A DNA stretch of 5,246 nucleotides from an uncultured Christensenellaceae bacterium (GTDB lineage Bacteria; Bacillota; Clostridia; Christensenellales; UBA3700). The stretch lies in contig CABKMX010000080.1 in NCBI GenBank assembly GCA_902373595.1, positions 1-5,246 on the forward strand, read 5' to 3'. A program made the position numbers and the translations under genes. Positions 1 to 5,246 of the stretch are shown here, piece after piece; positions within the stretch are counted from its first letter, which is position 1; each line of letters opens with the position of its first letter. The notes under the pieces were generated by a model that did not search any database, was not told where the DNA came from, and was given only the letters and a program-made list of their open reading frames with translations.

Positions 1-1
1 G

Positions 2-1348
2 GTCAAGGCGGGCATGAACGTCGCCCGTATCAATATGAGTCATGCGACGCACGAAGAACATGCGGCGCGCATCGCATTGATCAAAGAGATCCGCCGCGAT
101 CTGTCAGCGCCGGTCGCGTTGATGCTGGACACGCGCGGTCCCGAGATACGTCTGGGGACGTTTGAGAACGGCTCCGCCGACGTCGCAACGGGCGACGAGT
201 TCGAGATCGTCAACGAAAAGATCGTCGGCGACGCTCACAGAGCGAGCGTGTCCTGCCGCGACTTTTACAAGATGCTGCGCCCCGGCGACTTTTTGCTCAT
301 CAACGACGGGCTCATCCGCATGCAGGTCAAGTCGATCGAGAACAAGGTCGTCAAGCTGCAAGTCGTCATCGGCGGCACATTGAGCAACCACAAGAGCATC
401 AATGTTCCCGGCGCCGAACTCAACCTGCCCTACCTCAGCGACAAGGACAGAGAGGACTTGCTGTTCGGCATCGAGCAAGACGTCGACTTCATCGCCGCGC
501 CGTTCGTCTCGCCGGCGAACGACATCCGCGTGCTCAAAGACTTCCTCTTTGCGAACGGCGGCGAGAACATCGAGGTCATCGCAAAGATAGAATCGCGCAA
601 GGGCGTCGAGAACATCGACGACATCCTCTCGCTCGCGGACGGCATCATGGTAGCACGCGGCGACCTCGGCGTCGAGGTGCCTTTCATCGAACTTCCGGCG
701 ATCCAAAAATCGTTGATCAAGCACGCGCGCGCCGCGGGCAAACGCGTCATCACCGCGACAGAGATGTTGGAGAGCATGATCTCCAAGCCGCGCCCCACCC
801 GCGCCGAGACATCGGACGTCGCCAACGCCGTCTACGACGGAACAGGCGCGATCATGCTGTCGGGAGAGACCGCCGCAGGGCTTTATCCCGTCCAGGCGAT
901 CAAGGTCATGTCCGACATCGCCGAGTACACCGAAAAATCCATCCACTACCGCAAACGCTTCAATATGTACGGCGACTTTGACGTCAAGTCTATCTCGGAC
1001 GCGCTTTCGGCGTCCGCCGTCAAGGCGTCGTACGATCTCGACTGCAACGCGATCGTCGTCGCGACGCGCAGCGGCCGCACCGCAAAGCTGGTCAGCCGCT
1101 TCCGCCCCGCCTGCCCGATCATCGCGGTGACGACGACGGACAAGGCGTACTATCAGCTCGCGCTCAGCTGGGGCGTCTATCCTCTGCACGGCGCAGAGCA
1201 GGCGGAGATGGGCAAGGTGTTCTCTCACGCCGCGAAGGTTGCGACCTATTTCAATATGATCAAGACCGGCGACACCGTGGTCACGCTGGCGACCTCGACC
1301 GGCGAGAGCCGCGACGCAATGAATGTGCTCCGCATCGACCGCATTTGA
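2..1348 (+). CDS. pyk: Pyruvate kinase (5' end cut by window edge)
   Basis: Pyruvate kinase transfers phosphate from phosphoenolpyruvate to ADP, giving pyruvate and ATP, in the cytosol as the last step of glycolysis. The reading frame is open from base 2 (V-K-A-G before the Met at base 14). That Met is internal: the family motif AGMNVxRxNxSH spans it, so about 25-30 N-terminal residues lie outside the window. Numbering from this Met, visible landmarks are R5/N7/S9 (substrate and K+ site), LDTRGPEIR at 38-46, the B-domain lid around 50-135, IAKIES with catalytic K191 and metal ligand E193, ARGDLG with metal ligand D217, TATEMLESM at 247-255 and LSGETA at 282-287. The protein ends soon after the C-terminal regulatory-type domain, so it lacks the extra PEP-utiliser domain found in Bacillus-type enzymes. 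Oddities are R41 where Lys is usual, E250 where Gln is usual, and G278 where Asp is usual. Transcription converges with the his operon. The family assignment is secure. Confidence 0.98.
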   Translation, partial: VKAGMNVARINMSHATHEEHAARIALIKEIRRDLSAPVALMLDTRGPEIRLGTFENGSADVATGDEFEIVNEKIVGDAHRASVSCRDFYKMLRPGDFLLINDGLIRMQVKSIENKVVKLQVVIGGTLSNHKSINVPGAELNLPYLSDKDREDLLFGIEQDVDFIAAPFVSPANDIRVLKDFLFANGGENIEVIAKIESRKGVENIDDILSLADGIMVARGDLGVEVPFIELPAIQKSLIKHARAAGKRVITATEMLESMISKPRPTRAETSDVANAVYDGTGAIMLSGETAAGLYPVQAIKVMSDIAEYTEKSIHYRKRFNMYGDFDVKSISDALSASAVKASYDLDCNAIVVATRSGRTAKLVSRFRPACPIIAVTTTDKAYYQLALSWGVYPLHGAEQAEMGKVFSHAAKVATYFNMIKTGDTVVTLATSTGESRDAMNVLRIDRI

Positions 1349-1360
1349 ACATACAGCGCA

Positions 1361-1392
1361 AAAAAGCCTCCCCTTCGCCGGGGAGGCTTTTT
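1361..1392. terminator. Bidirectional intrinsic terminator between pyk and hisIE
   Basis: The GC arm GCCTCCCC (1366-1373) pairs perfectly with GGGGAGGC (1380-1387) around the six-base loop TTCGCC. The stem is extended by AAAAA (1361-1365) against TTTTT (1388-1392), giving a 13-bp perfect stem. On the + strand the hairpin is followed by a U-tract and lies 12 bases after the pyk stop. On the - strand the A-tract becomes the U-tract, and the hairpin starts 19 bases after the hisIE stop. One element can therefore terminate both convergent transcripts by the Rho-independent mechanism. This is a sequence-based prediction. Confidence 0.93.
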
Positions 1393-1411
1393 CATGCCCG
1401 TGTGCGTTAAA

Positions 1412-2095
1412 TCACTTGTTGTTCTTGATCATATCGGTGTTTGTGGCGATGTTGCCCTTGCCGTATTTGGGGTTCGCCGCCTTGCCTCTGCGCCTTTCGA
1501 GCTCGGCGAAAATGTCGCTCAAAGTCACATCCTTGTCCGCCATTAGCACAAGGCAGTGATAGAGCAGATCGCACAGCTCGCCGACCATCTCGCCGCGCTT
1601 GTCCATGCAGGCGGCGATGACCGTCTCGGTCGCCTCTTCGCCCACCTTTTTGCAAATCTTTTCGGTGCCTCTGTCCAAAAGATAGTTGGTGTATGACCCT
1701 TCCGCGGGGCACGCCTTGCGGTCGTCAATAGCCGCCATCTCGGCGAAGATCGCCTTATAGTCGGGAACGTGCGCAAAGGTCTTCAAATTGCGGTAGAAGC
1801 AGCTGCGATTGCCGGTATGGCACGCCGCGCCCGTCTGCTCTACCTGCATGAGTACGCAGTCCGCGTCGCAGTCGTAGTCTATGCGCACGACCTTTTGAAG
1901 GTGCCCGCTCGTCTCTCCCTTTTTCCAAAGGCAGCCGCGCGAACGGCTGAAATAGGTCGCGTAGCCGCTGTCCAAAGTCGCCTGCAACGCCTCGGCGTTC
2001 ATATACGCCTGCATCAAAACCTCGCCCGTCTTCACGTCCTGAGCGATCGCGCATAGGAGCCCTTTGTCGTCGAATTTGAAATCTTTGATGTCCAT
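1412..2095 (-). CDS. hisIE: Bifunctional phosphoribosyl-AMP cyclohydrolase / phosphoribosyl-ATP pyrophosphatase
   Basis: This fused enzyme does histidine steps 2 and 3: the C-terminal HisE domain hydrolyses phosphoribosyl-ATP to phosphoribosyl-AMP and PPi, and the N-terminal HisI domain opens the adenine ring. With Met at 2095 the protein has 227 residues. HisI (about 1-110) shows [12 protein letters not shown], the Mg-binding Asp cluster DCDAD (D75, D77, D79) and the zinc cysteines C76, C92 and C99 in CHTGNRSCF. HisE (about 132-205) is a MazG-like helical domain with EExxE (E153, E154, E157) and ExxDLLYH (E173, D176). The start at 2095 is chosen because AAGGAG lies 11 bases before it and HisI homologues begin near here. 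An alternative ATG at 2119 overlaps the hisF stop (ATGA) and would add eight residues. About 22 residues rich in Lys and Asn follow the HisE domain. It is the last gene of the operon, followed by the shared terminator. The product is certain; the start is less so. Confidence 0.95.
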   Translation of the reverse strand: MDIKDFKFDDKGLLCAIAQDVKTGEVLMQAYMNAEALQATLDSGYATYFSRSRGCLWKKGETSGHLQKVVRIDYDCDADCVLMQVEQTGAACHTGNRSCFYRNLKTFAHVPDYKAIFAEMAAIDDRKACPAEGSYTNYLLDRGTEKICKKVGEEATETVIAACMDKRGEMVGELCDLLYHCLVLMADKDVTLSDIFAELERRRGKAANPKYGKGNIATNTDMIKNNK

Positions 2096-2106
2096 GATGT
2101 CCGTAT

Positions 2107-2112
2107 CTCCTT
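2107..2112 (-). promoter_or_regulatory. Shine-Dalgarno site deciding the hisIE start
   Basis: The - strand reads AAGGAG here, 11 bases before the ATG at 2095. The site lies downstream of the alternative ATG at 2119, so it cannot serve that codon. The upstream ATG has only a weak purine run (AGAGGG) within hisF. This favours the shorter protein, although the spacing is on the long side. Confidence 0.6.
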
Positions 2113-2115
2113 GCG

Positions 2116-2874
2116 TCATCGACGAACGACGACGCCCTCTTTTGCCAAGTAATCTTTGAGTTCGGCGATGCCGAGTTCGCCGAAATGGAACAGCGACGCC
2201 GCAAGCGCCGCGTCCGCCCTGCCCTCGGTCAATACCGTCTTGAAATGCTCCTTACTGCCTGCGCCGCCGCTCGCGATCACGGGCACGCCGACAGCCTCGG
2301 ACACGCGCCTCGTCAATTCGAGGTCGTAGCCCCCCTTTGTGCCGTCGCAGTCCATGCTGGTCAGCAAGATCTCGCCCGCGCCCAGCGCGACAGCCCTTTG
2401 CGCCCACTCTATCGCGTCCGCGCCGGTATCGATGCGTCCGCCGTTGAGAAAGACGTTGAACGAACCCTTTTCGTTGCGCTTGGCGTCGATCGCGACGACC
2501 ACGCATTGCGAACCGAATTTGAGCGCCGCCTCGGTGATCAGCTCGGGACGGCGGAACGCCGCCGAATTGACGCTGATCTTGTCCGCGCCGAGCGACAGCA
2601 ATTTGCGGAAGTGTTCGACCGAACTTATGCCGCCGCCCACCGTCAGAGGTATGAAAACCTGCTCCGCCGCGCGAGCGATGACGTCGTACATCGTGTTTCG
2701 CCCCTCGTGCGTCGCGGTGATGTCGAGAAAGACTATCTCGTCCGCTCGCATCGCGTTGTACGCCCTCGCCGCCTCGACAGGGTCGCCGGCGTCGATGAGA
2801 TTGACGAAATTGACGCCCTTGACGACGCGTCCGTCGCGAATATCGAGACAGGGAATGATCCTCTTTGCAAGCAT
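2116..2874 (-). CDS. hisF: Imidazole glycerol phosphate synthase, cyclase subunit HisF
   Basis: HisF is the (βα)8-barrel cyclase that uses ammonia channelled from HisH to convert PRFAR into imidazoleglycerol phosphate and AICAR, the latter feeding purine synthesis. The 252-residue length is typical. The N-terminus [19 protein letters not shown] carries the catalytic acid D11 and K19. D51 follows in [11 protein letters not shown], and the phosphate-binding VGGGIS is at 79-84. The second catalytic acid D130 lies in VVVAID, the [12 protein letters not shown] loop is at 173-184, and the second phosphate site ASGGAG is at 201-206. No key residue is missing. The ATG shares its A with the hisA stop (TGATG, 1-base overlap), and GGAGG (2882-2886) sits seven bases upstream. 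Its partner HisH is encoded two genes upstream and is separate, not fused as in yeast His7. Confidence 0.98.
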   Translation of the reverse strand: MLAKRIIPCLDIRDGRVVKGVNFVNLIDAGDPVEAARAYNAMRADEIVFLDITATHEGRNTMYDVIARAAEQVFIPLTVGGGISSVEHFRKLLSLGADKISVNSAAFRRPELITEAALKFGSQCVVVAIDAKRNEKGSFNVFLNGGRIDTGADAIEWAQRAVALGAGEILLTSMDCDGTKGGYDLELTRRVSEAVGVPVIASGGAGSKEHFKTVLTEGRADAALAASLFHFGELGIAELKDYLAKEGVVVRR

Positions 2875-3593
2875 CAGACTCCCTCCCCGTACAGCGAGAC
2901 CGCCTCGCGAAGGTCGATCGCGCCGACATATATCGCTCTGCCCAAGATCGCGCCGTACACGCCGAGCGAATGCAGCCGCGCGAGGTCTTCCATTCCCCCG
3001 ACGCCGCCGCTGGCGATGATGTTCATGCCGCTGTCCTTGCCGAGTTTTGCTGTCGCTTGGGCGTTGACTCCGCTGAGATCGCCGTCGCGGCTGATGTCGG
3101 TGTATACGACGGTGTCCGTGCCGCGCTCCTTCATCGCGAGTGCCGCCTGCAAAGCGGTCATCGTCGACTTTTCCACCCAGCCCTTGACGGCGACAAAGCC
3201 GTCCTTGACGTCAATGCCTGCGACTATCTTGCGCCCGAAGCGCGCGCACATCTTGTCCGCGGCGTCCGGATCGAGCGCAATCGCCGACCCGACGATCACC
3301 CTCTCCGCGCCTGCCTCTTCGATGTAGTACGCCGCGCGGTCCACGCTCTTTATGCCGCCGCCCACCTGTACCGGAAGCGATGTCTCGCGGACGATACGCG
3401 CGATCGTCGCGGCGTTGTCTCCGTCCCCGAACGCGCCGTTGAGGTCGACGACATGCAAAAACTTCGCGCCCGCCTCAGCCCAGCGCACCGCCCTGTCGAC
3501 GGGATCGCCATAGTCGGTGACCGCGTCGCGTTTGCCGTGCAAAAGCCGCACCGAACGCCCGTCCAATATGTCCACCGCGGGGAAAAGTATCAT
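2874..3593 (-). CDS. hisA: ProFAR isomerase HisA
   Basis: HisA performs the Amadori rearrangement of ProFAR to PRFAR, the substrate of HisF/HisH. The 239-residue length fits this (βα)8 barrel. The visible landmarks are PAVDILDG with catalytic D8, [10 protein letters not shown] at 47-56, the phosphate-binding VGGGIK at 77-82, VAGIDVKDG with the second catalytic acid D128, the conserved loop VKGW (W139), [14 protein letters not shown] at 164-177 and the second phosphate site ASGGVGG. The ATG lies in a 4-base overlap with the hisH stop (3590-3593), and GGAGG (3600-3604) sits six bases upstream. The YGDP segment at 28-31 recalls actinobacterial PriA, the dual HisA/TrpF enzyme. Similar segments occur in plain HisA proteins, so I call HisA only. 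It is paralogous to hisF, its downstream neighbour. Confidence 0.97.
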   Translation of the reverse strand: MILFPAVDILDGRSVRLLHGKRDAVTDYGDPVDRAVRWAEAGAKFLHVVDLNGAFGDGDNAATIARIVRETSLPVQVGGGIKSVDRAAYYIEEAGAERVIVGSAIALDPDAADKMCARFGRKIVAGIDVKDGFVAVKGWVEKSTMTALQAALAMKERGTDTVVYTDISRDGDLSGVNAQATAKLGKDSGMNIIASGGVGGMEDLARLHSLGVYGAILGRAIYVGAIDLREAVSLYGEGV

Positions 3594-4192
3594 GCCATGC
3601 CTCCGAAATTTTTCAACAATTCAAGTCCCGCCTCACCGCTTTTTTCGGGATGAAACTGCACGCCGAACACGTTGCCGCGGTTGACGGACGAGACAAATTC
3701 GCAGCCGTACTCGCAGACCGTCTCCACGCAGTCGGGCGCGACCGAAGCCGCGTGATAGCTGTGGACGAAATAGAAGCAAAGATCTTCCGCACCCTTGAAC
3801 AGTGGCGTCTCCTTGACGACCCTGACGGTGTTCCAACCTATATGCGGAACCTTGAGATCTTTGACGTCAAAGCGCACCGCCTCGCCGGGAATGAGCGAAA
3901 GCCCCTCGTGCTCGCCGTCCTCGAAACTGCGGTCGAAGAGCAGCTGCATGCCGAGGCATATCCCGAGGAATGGCTTGCCCGAGGCGATCTGTCTTTTGAG
4001 CTCCTCGTCGAGTCCGGCGCGCCGCAGCGCAGCCGCCGCGTCCGCAAAGGCGCCCACGCCGGGCAGCACGATGTGCGACGCGTCCGCGAGCAGCGCCCTG
4101 TCCGAGCCTATCCTCGCGTCGATGCCGAGATACTCGAACGCCTTCTGCACGCTGCGCAGATTGCCCATTCCGTAATCGACGATCGCGATCAT
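3590..4192 (-). CDS. hisH: Imidazole glycerol phosphate synthase, glutaminase subunit HisH
   Basis: HisH is a class I glutamine amidotransferase that releases ammonia from glutamine and passes it to HisF. The protein has 200 residues, the usual size. It begins MIAIVDYGMGNLRSV, the family N-terminus. The oxyanion-strand motif PGVG is at 44-47, the nucleophile C79 lies in GICLGMQ, and H181 and E183 in QFHPEKS complete the catalytic triad. YFVHSYH at 141-147 is also characteristic. The ATG overlaps the hisB stop by four bases (ATGA, 4189-4192). The only Shine-Dalgarno candidate is a weak AAAGG (4202-4206) nine bases upstream, so translation probably depends on ribosomes finishing hisB. The gene ends four bases into hisA. 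Confidence 0.98.
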   Translation of the reverse strand: MIAIVDYGMGNLRSVQKAFEYLGIDARIGSDRALLADASHIVLPGVGAFADAAAALRRAGLDEELKRQIASGKPFLGICLGMQLLFDRSFEDGEHEGLSLIPGEAVRFDVKDLKVPHIGWNTVRVVKETPLFKGAEDLCFYFVHSYHAASVAPDCVETVCEYGCEFVSSVNRGNVFGVQFHPEKSGEAGLELLKNFGGMA

Positions 4193-4779
4193 TCGAGCAC
4201 GCCTTTGGACGAGGGAATCTCGTCCGAAACGATCTTGACGGCGGCAGATATCGCCCTTGCGAACGCCTTGAAGATCGCCTCCGCCTTATGGTGGTTATTA
4301 GATCCGTAGTGCAGGTTGACGTGCAGCGTTATGCCACCGTACGTCGCAACAGCGCGGAAGAATTCCTCGACCAATTCCAAATCGAATTCCCCCACTTTCG
4401 CGGCGGTGAAGTCGGCGTTGAACACGAGGAACGGTCTGCCGCTGAAATCGACGCTGACCGTAGCAAGCGATTCGTCCATAGGGATGGTCACGGTCGCGTA
4501 GCGCGCGATACCTCTCTTGTCGCCGACCGCCTGCGCGAAAGCCTTGCCGAGCGCGATGCCGACGTCCTCGACCGAGTGATGCCCGTCCACGCGGGTGTCG
4601 CCCTCGCAGCTCACCTCGAGCCCGAAGCCCGAGTGATAGCCGAGCAATTCGAGCATGTGGTCGAAAAAGCCTATGCCGCTGTCGACCGCGACCGCGCCGC
4701 CGTCGAAATCGACGGCAAGTTTGATGTGGGTCTCCTTTGTGTCGCGGACTATCTCCGCCTGTCTCTTTTGCTGTTTCAT
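4189..4779 (-). CDS. hisB: Imidazoleglycerol-phosphate dehydratase (monofunctional HisB)
   Basis: HisB removes water from imidazoleglycerol phosphate to give imidazole-acetol phosphate, using a dinuclear Mn centre. The frame stays open far upstream, but the real start is the ATG at 4779: AAGGAG lies six bases before it, the ATG overlaps the hisD stop (ATGA), and the resulting 196 residues match the family length. The two-fold repeated metal-binding design is visible as FFDHML (D40, H41) with HHSVED (H67, H68, E71, D72) in the first half, and NNHHKAE (H163, H164, E167) in the second. The C-terminus IPSSKGVLE is typical. There is no N-terminal HAD phosphatase domain as in Escherichia coli HisB, so histidinol-phosphate phosphatase must be a separate protein, by inference encoded elsewhere. 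Confidence 0.98.
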   Translation of the reverse strand: MKQQKRQAEIVRDTKETHIKLAVDFDGGAVAVDSGIGFFDHMLELLGYHSGFGLEVSCEGDTRVDGHHSVEDVGIALGKAFAQAVGDKRGIARYATVTIPMDESLATVSVDFSGRPFLVFNADFTAAKVGEFDLELVEEFFRAVATYGGITLHVNLHYGSNNHHKAEAIFKAFARAISAAVKIVSDEIPSSKGVLE

Positions 4780-5246
4780 TTCTCTCTCCTTATCCTGATC
4801 GAATTGGCGTGCGCGCCGAAGCCCTCGCTGTCGGCAAGGGCGGTGATGTCGTCCGCCGCGGCGAGAAGATCCTCGCCCGAATACTCGATGTAGCTTGTCT
4901 TTTTCATGAACGTGTCCACGCTGAGCACGGAGCTGAACCGCGCACTGCCGCTGGTCGGCAGCACATGCGACGGACCGGCAAAGTAGTCGCCGAGAGGCTC
5001 GGGCGACCAATTGCCGACAAACAACGCGCCTGCGTTGTACAGCTTTGCGGCGAGCTCGCGCGCGTTGCGCGTGCACACTTCGAGGTGCTCGGGCGCGACC
5101 ATGTTTGCGACCTCCGCCGCCTCGTCCAGATCCTTGCATACGACGACCGCGCCGTTGGTCTCAAGCGATTTTTCGACGATCGCGCGGCGCGGCAGCTTAG
5201 CGGTCTGCTCCTCTATGCACGCCGCGACCTTTGCGCCGAACTCCTC
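4776..5246 (-). CDS. hisD: Histidinol dehydrogenase, C-terminal part (5' end cut by window edge)
   Basis: HisD oxidises L-histidinol to L-histidine in two NAD-dependent steps at a zinc site, ending the pathway. The frame is open from the right window edge to the TGA at 4776-4778, giving 156 C-terminal residues. Counting from the edge, APEHLE carries E53 and H54, LGDYFAGPSHVLPT carries D87 and H94, and EGFGAHANS carries E141 and H146. These align without gaps, at a constant offset of 273, to E326, H327, D360, H367, E414 and H419 of the enterobacterial enzyme, which include catalytic acid/base and zinc ligands. About 270 N-terminal residues, including the NAD region, lie outside the window. An in-frame ATG at 5102 is internal, because conserved HisD sequence continues before it. 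The stop overlaps the hisB start by four bases. hisC does not follow it, unlike in enterobacteria. Confidence 0.97.
   Translation of the reverse strand, partial: EEFGAKVAACIEEQTAKLPRRAIVEKSLETNGAVVVCKDLDEAAEVANMVAPEHLEVCTRNARELAAKLYNAGALFVGNWSPEPLGDYFAGPSHVLPTSGSARFSSVLSVDTFMKKTSYIEYSGEDLLAAADDITALADSEGFGAHANSIRIRREK
4786..4791 (-). promoter_or_regulatory. Shine-Dalgarno site deciding the hisB start
   Basis: The - strand reads AAGGAG six bases before the ATG at 4779, inside the last codons of hisD. The site separates the true HisB start from a long upstream extension in the same frame, which is only the out-of-frame reading of hisD. Confidence 0.85.

Noticed and set aside
104..1228. A 374-codon open frame on the - strand, antisense to pyk
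   Set aside because: It lies wholly opposite a clear pyruvate kinase. Its translation is low-complexity, rich in Arg, Asp and Val, with no family motif. This is the usual shadow frame of a GC-rich gene.
1349..1411. Possible small gene, promoter or small RNA in the intergenic region
   Set aside because: The 63 bases are largely taken up by the terminator hairpin. No ribosome site with an open frame and no credible promoter pair fits in the remainder.
2185..3327. A 380-codon open frame on the + strand across hisF and hisA
   Set aside because: It spans the junction of two well-supported his genes on the other strand and has Arg/Ala-rich composition without recognisable domains. It is a GC-driven shadow.
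2874..3593. HisA as a dual-function PriA (HisA plus TrpF)
   Set aside because: The YGDP segment resembles PriA, and Lys occupies the position of the PriA loop Arg before the conserved Trp. However, that Trp and YG(D/S)P-like segments also occur in ordinary HisA, and no trp genes are in view. The evidence is too weak.
4189..5139. A 316-residue version of HisB with a long N-terminal extension
   Set aside because: The extra residues are the out-of-frame reading of hisD, an Arg-rich low-complexity string. The strong ribosome site and the family length both support the start at 4779.

Overview
This is a bacterial chromosomal window of ordinary core metabolism. A pyruvate kinase gene cut by the left edge (+ strand) faces, tail to tail, the distal part of a histidine biosynthesis operon on the - strand: hisD (cut by the right edge), hisB, hisH, hisA, hisF and hisIE in transcription order. 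Coding density is nearly complete. The only real intergenic stretch is about 60 bases between the two convergent units, and it holds a strong hairpin terminator.

The G+C content looks high (roughly 60% by eye, not computed). G/C-ending codons are preferred, and purine-rich Shine-Dalgarno sites (AAGGAG, GGAGG) precede several his genes. The gene order D-B-H-A-F-IE has no hisC between hisD and hisB, hisB is monofunctional, and hisI and hisE are fused. This resembles the Bacillus subtilis his layout rather than the enterobacterial hisGDCBHAFI. Together these suggest a high-GC member of the Firmicutes (Bacillota), possibly an uncultured clostridial lineage. That assignment is an inference and is not tied to any marker gene.

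Left (2-1348): pyruvate kinase, the last step of glycolysis, lacking only about the first 25-30 residues. Middle (1361-1392): a perfect 13-bp inverted repeat with an A-tract before it and a T-tract after it, able to end transcription from both sides. Right (1412-5246, - strand): hisD makes histidine from histidinol (last step); hisB dehydrates imidazoleglycerol phosphate; HisH and HisF form the glutamine-dependent imidazoleglycerol-phosphate synthase; HisA isomerises ProFAR to PRFAR; and HisIE carries out the second and third steps. The his genes overlap by 1 or 4 bases at every junction except possibly hisF/hisIE, which points to a single translationally coupled mRNA. hisG, hisC and the histidinol-phosphate phosphatase are not in view.

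I found no mobile element, CRISPR array, tRNA, rRNA, riboswitch or novel system. The points worth a second look are small: an unusual residue in the pyruvate kinase potassium-dependence signature, a second substitution near its active site, the hisIE start choice, the hisIE C-terminal tail, the shared terminator, and a 17-base identity between the paralogous hisA and hisF.
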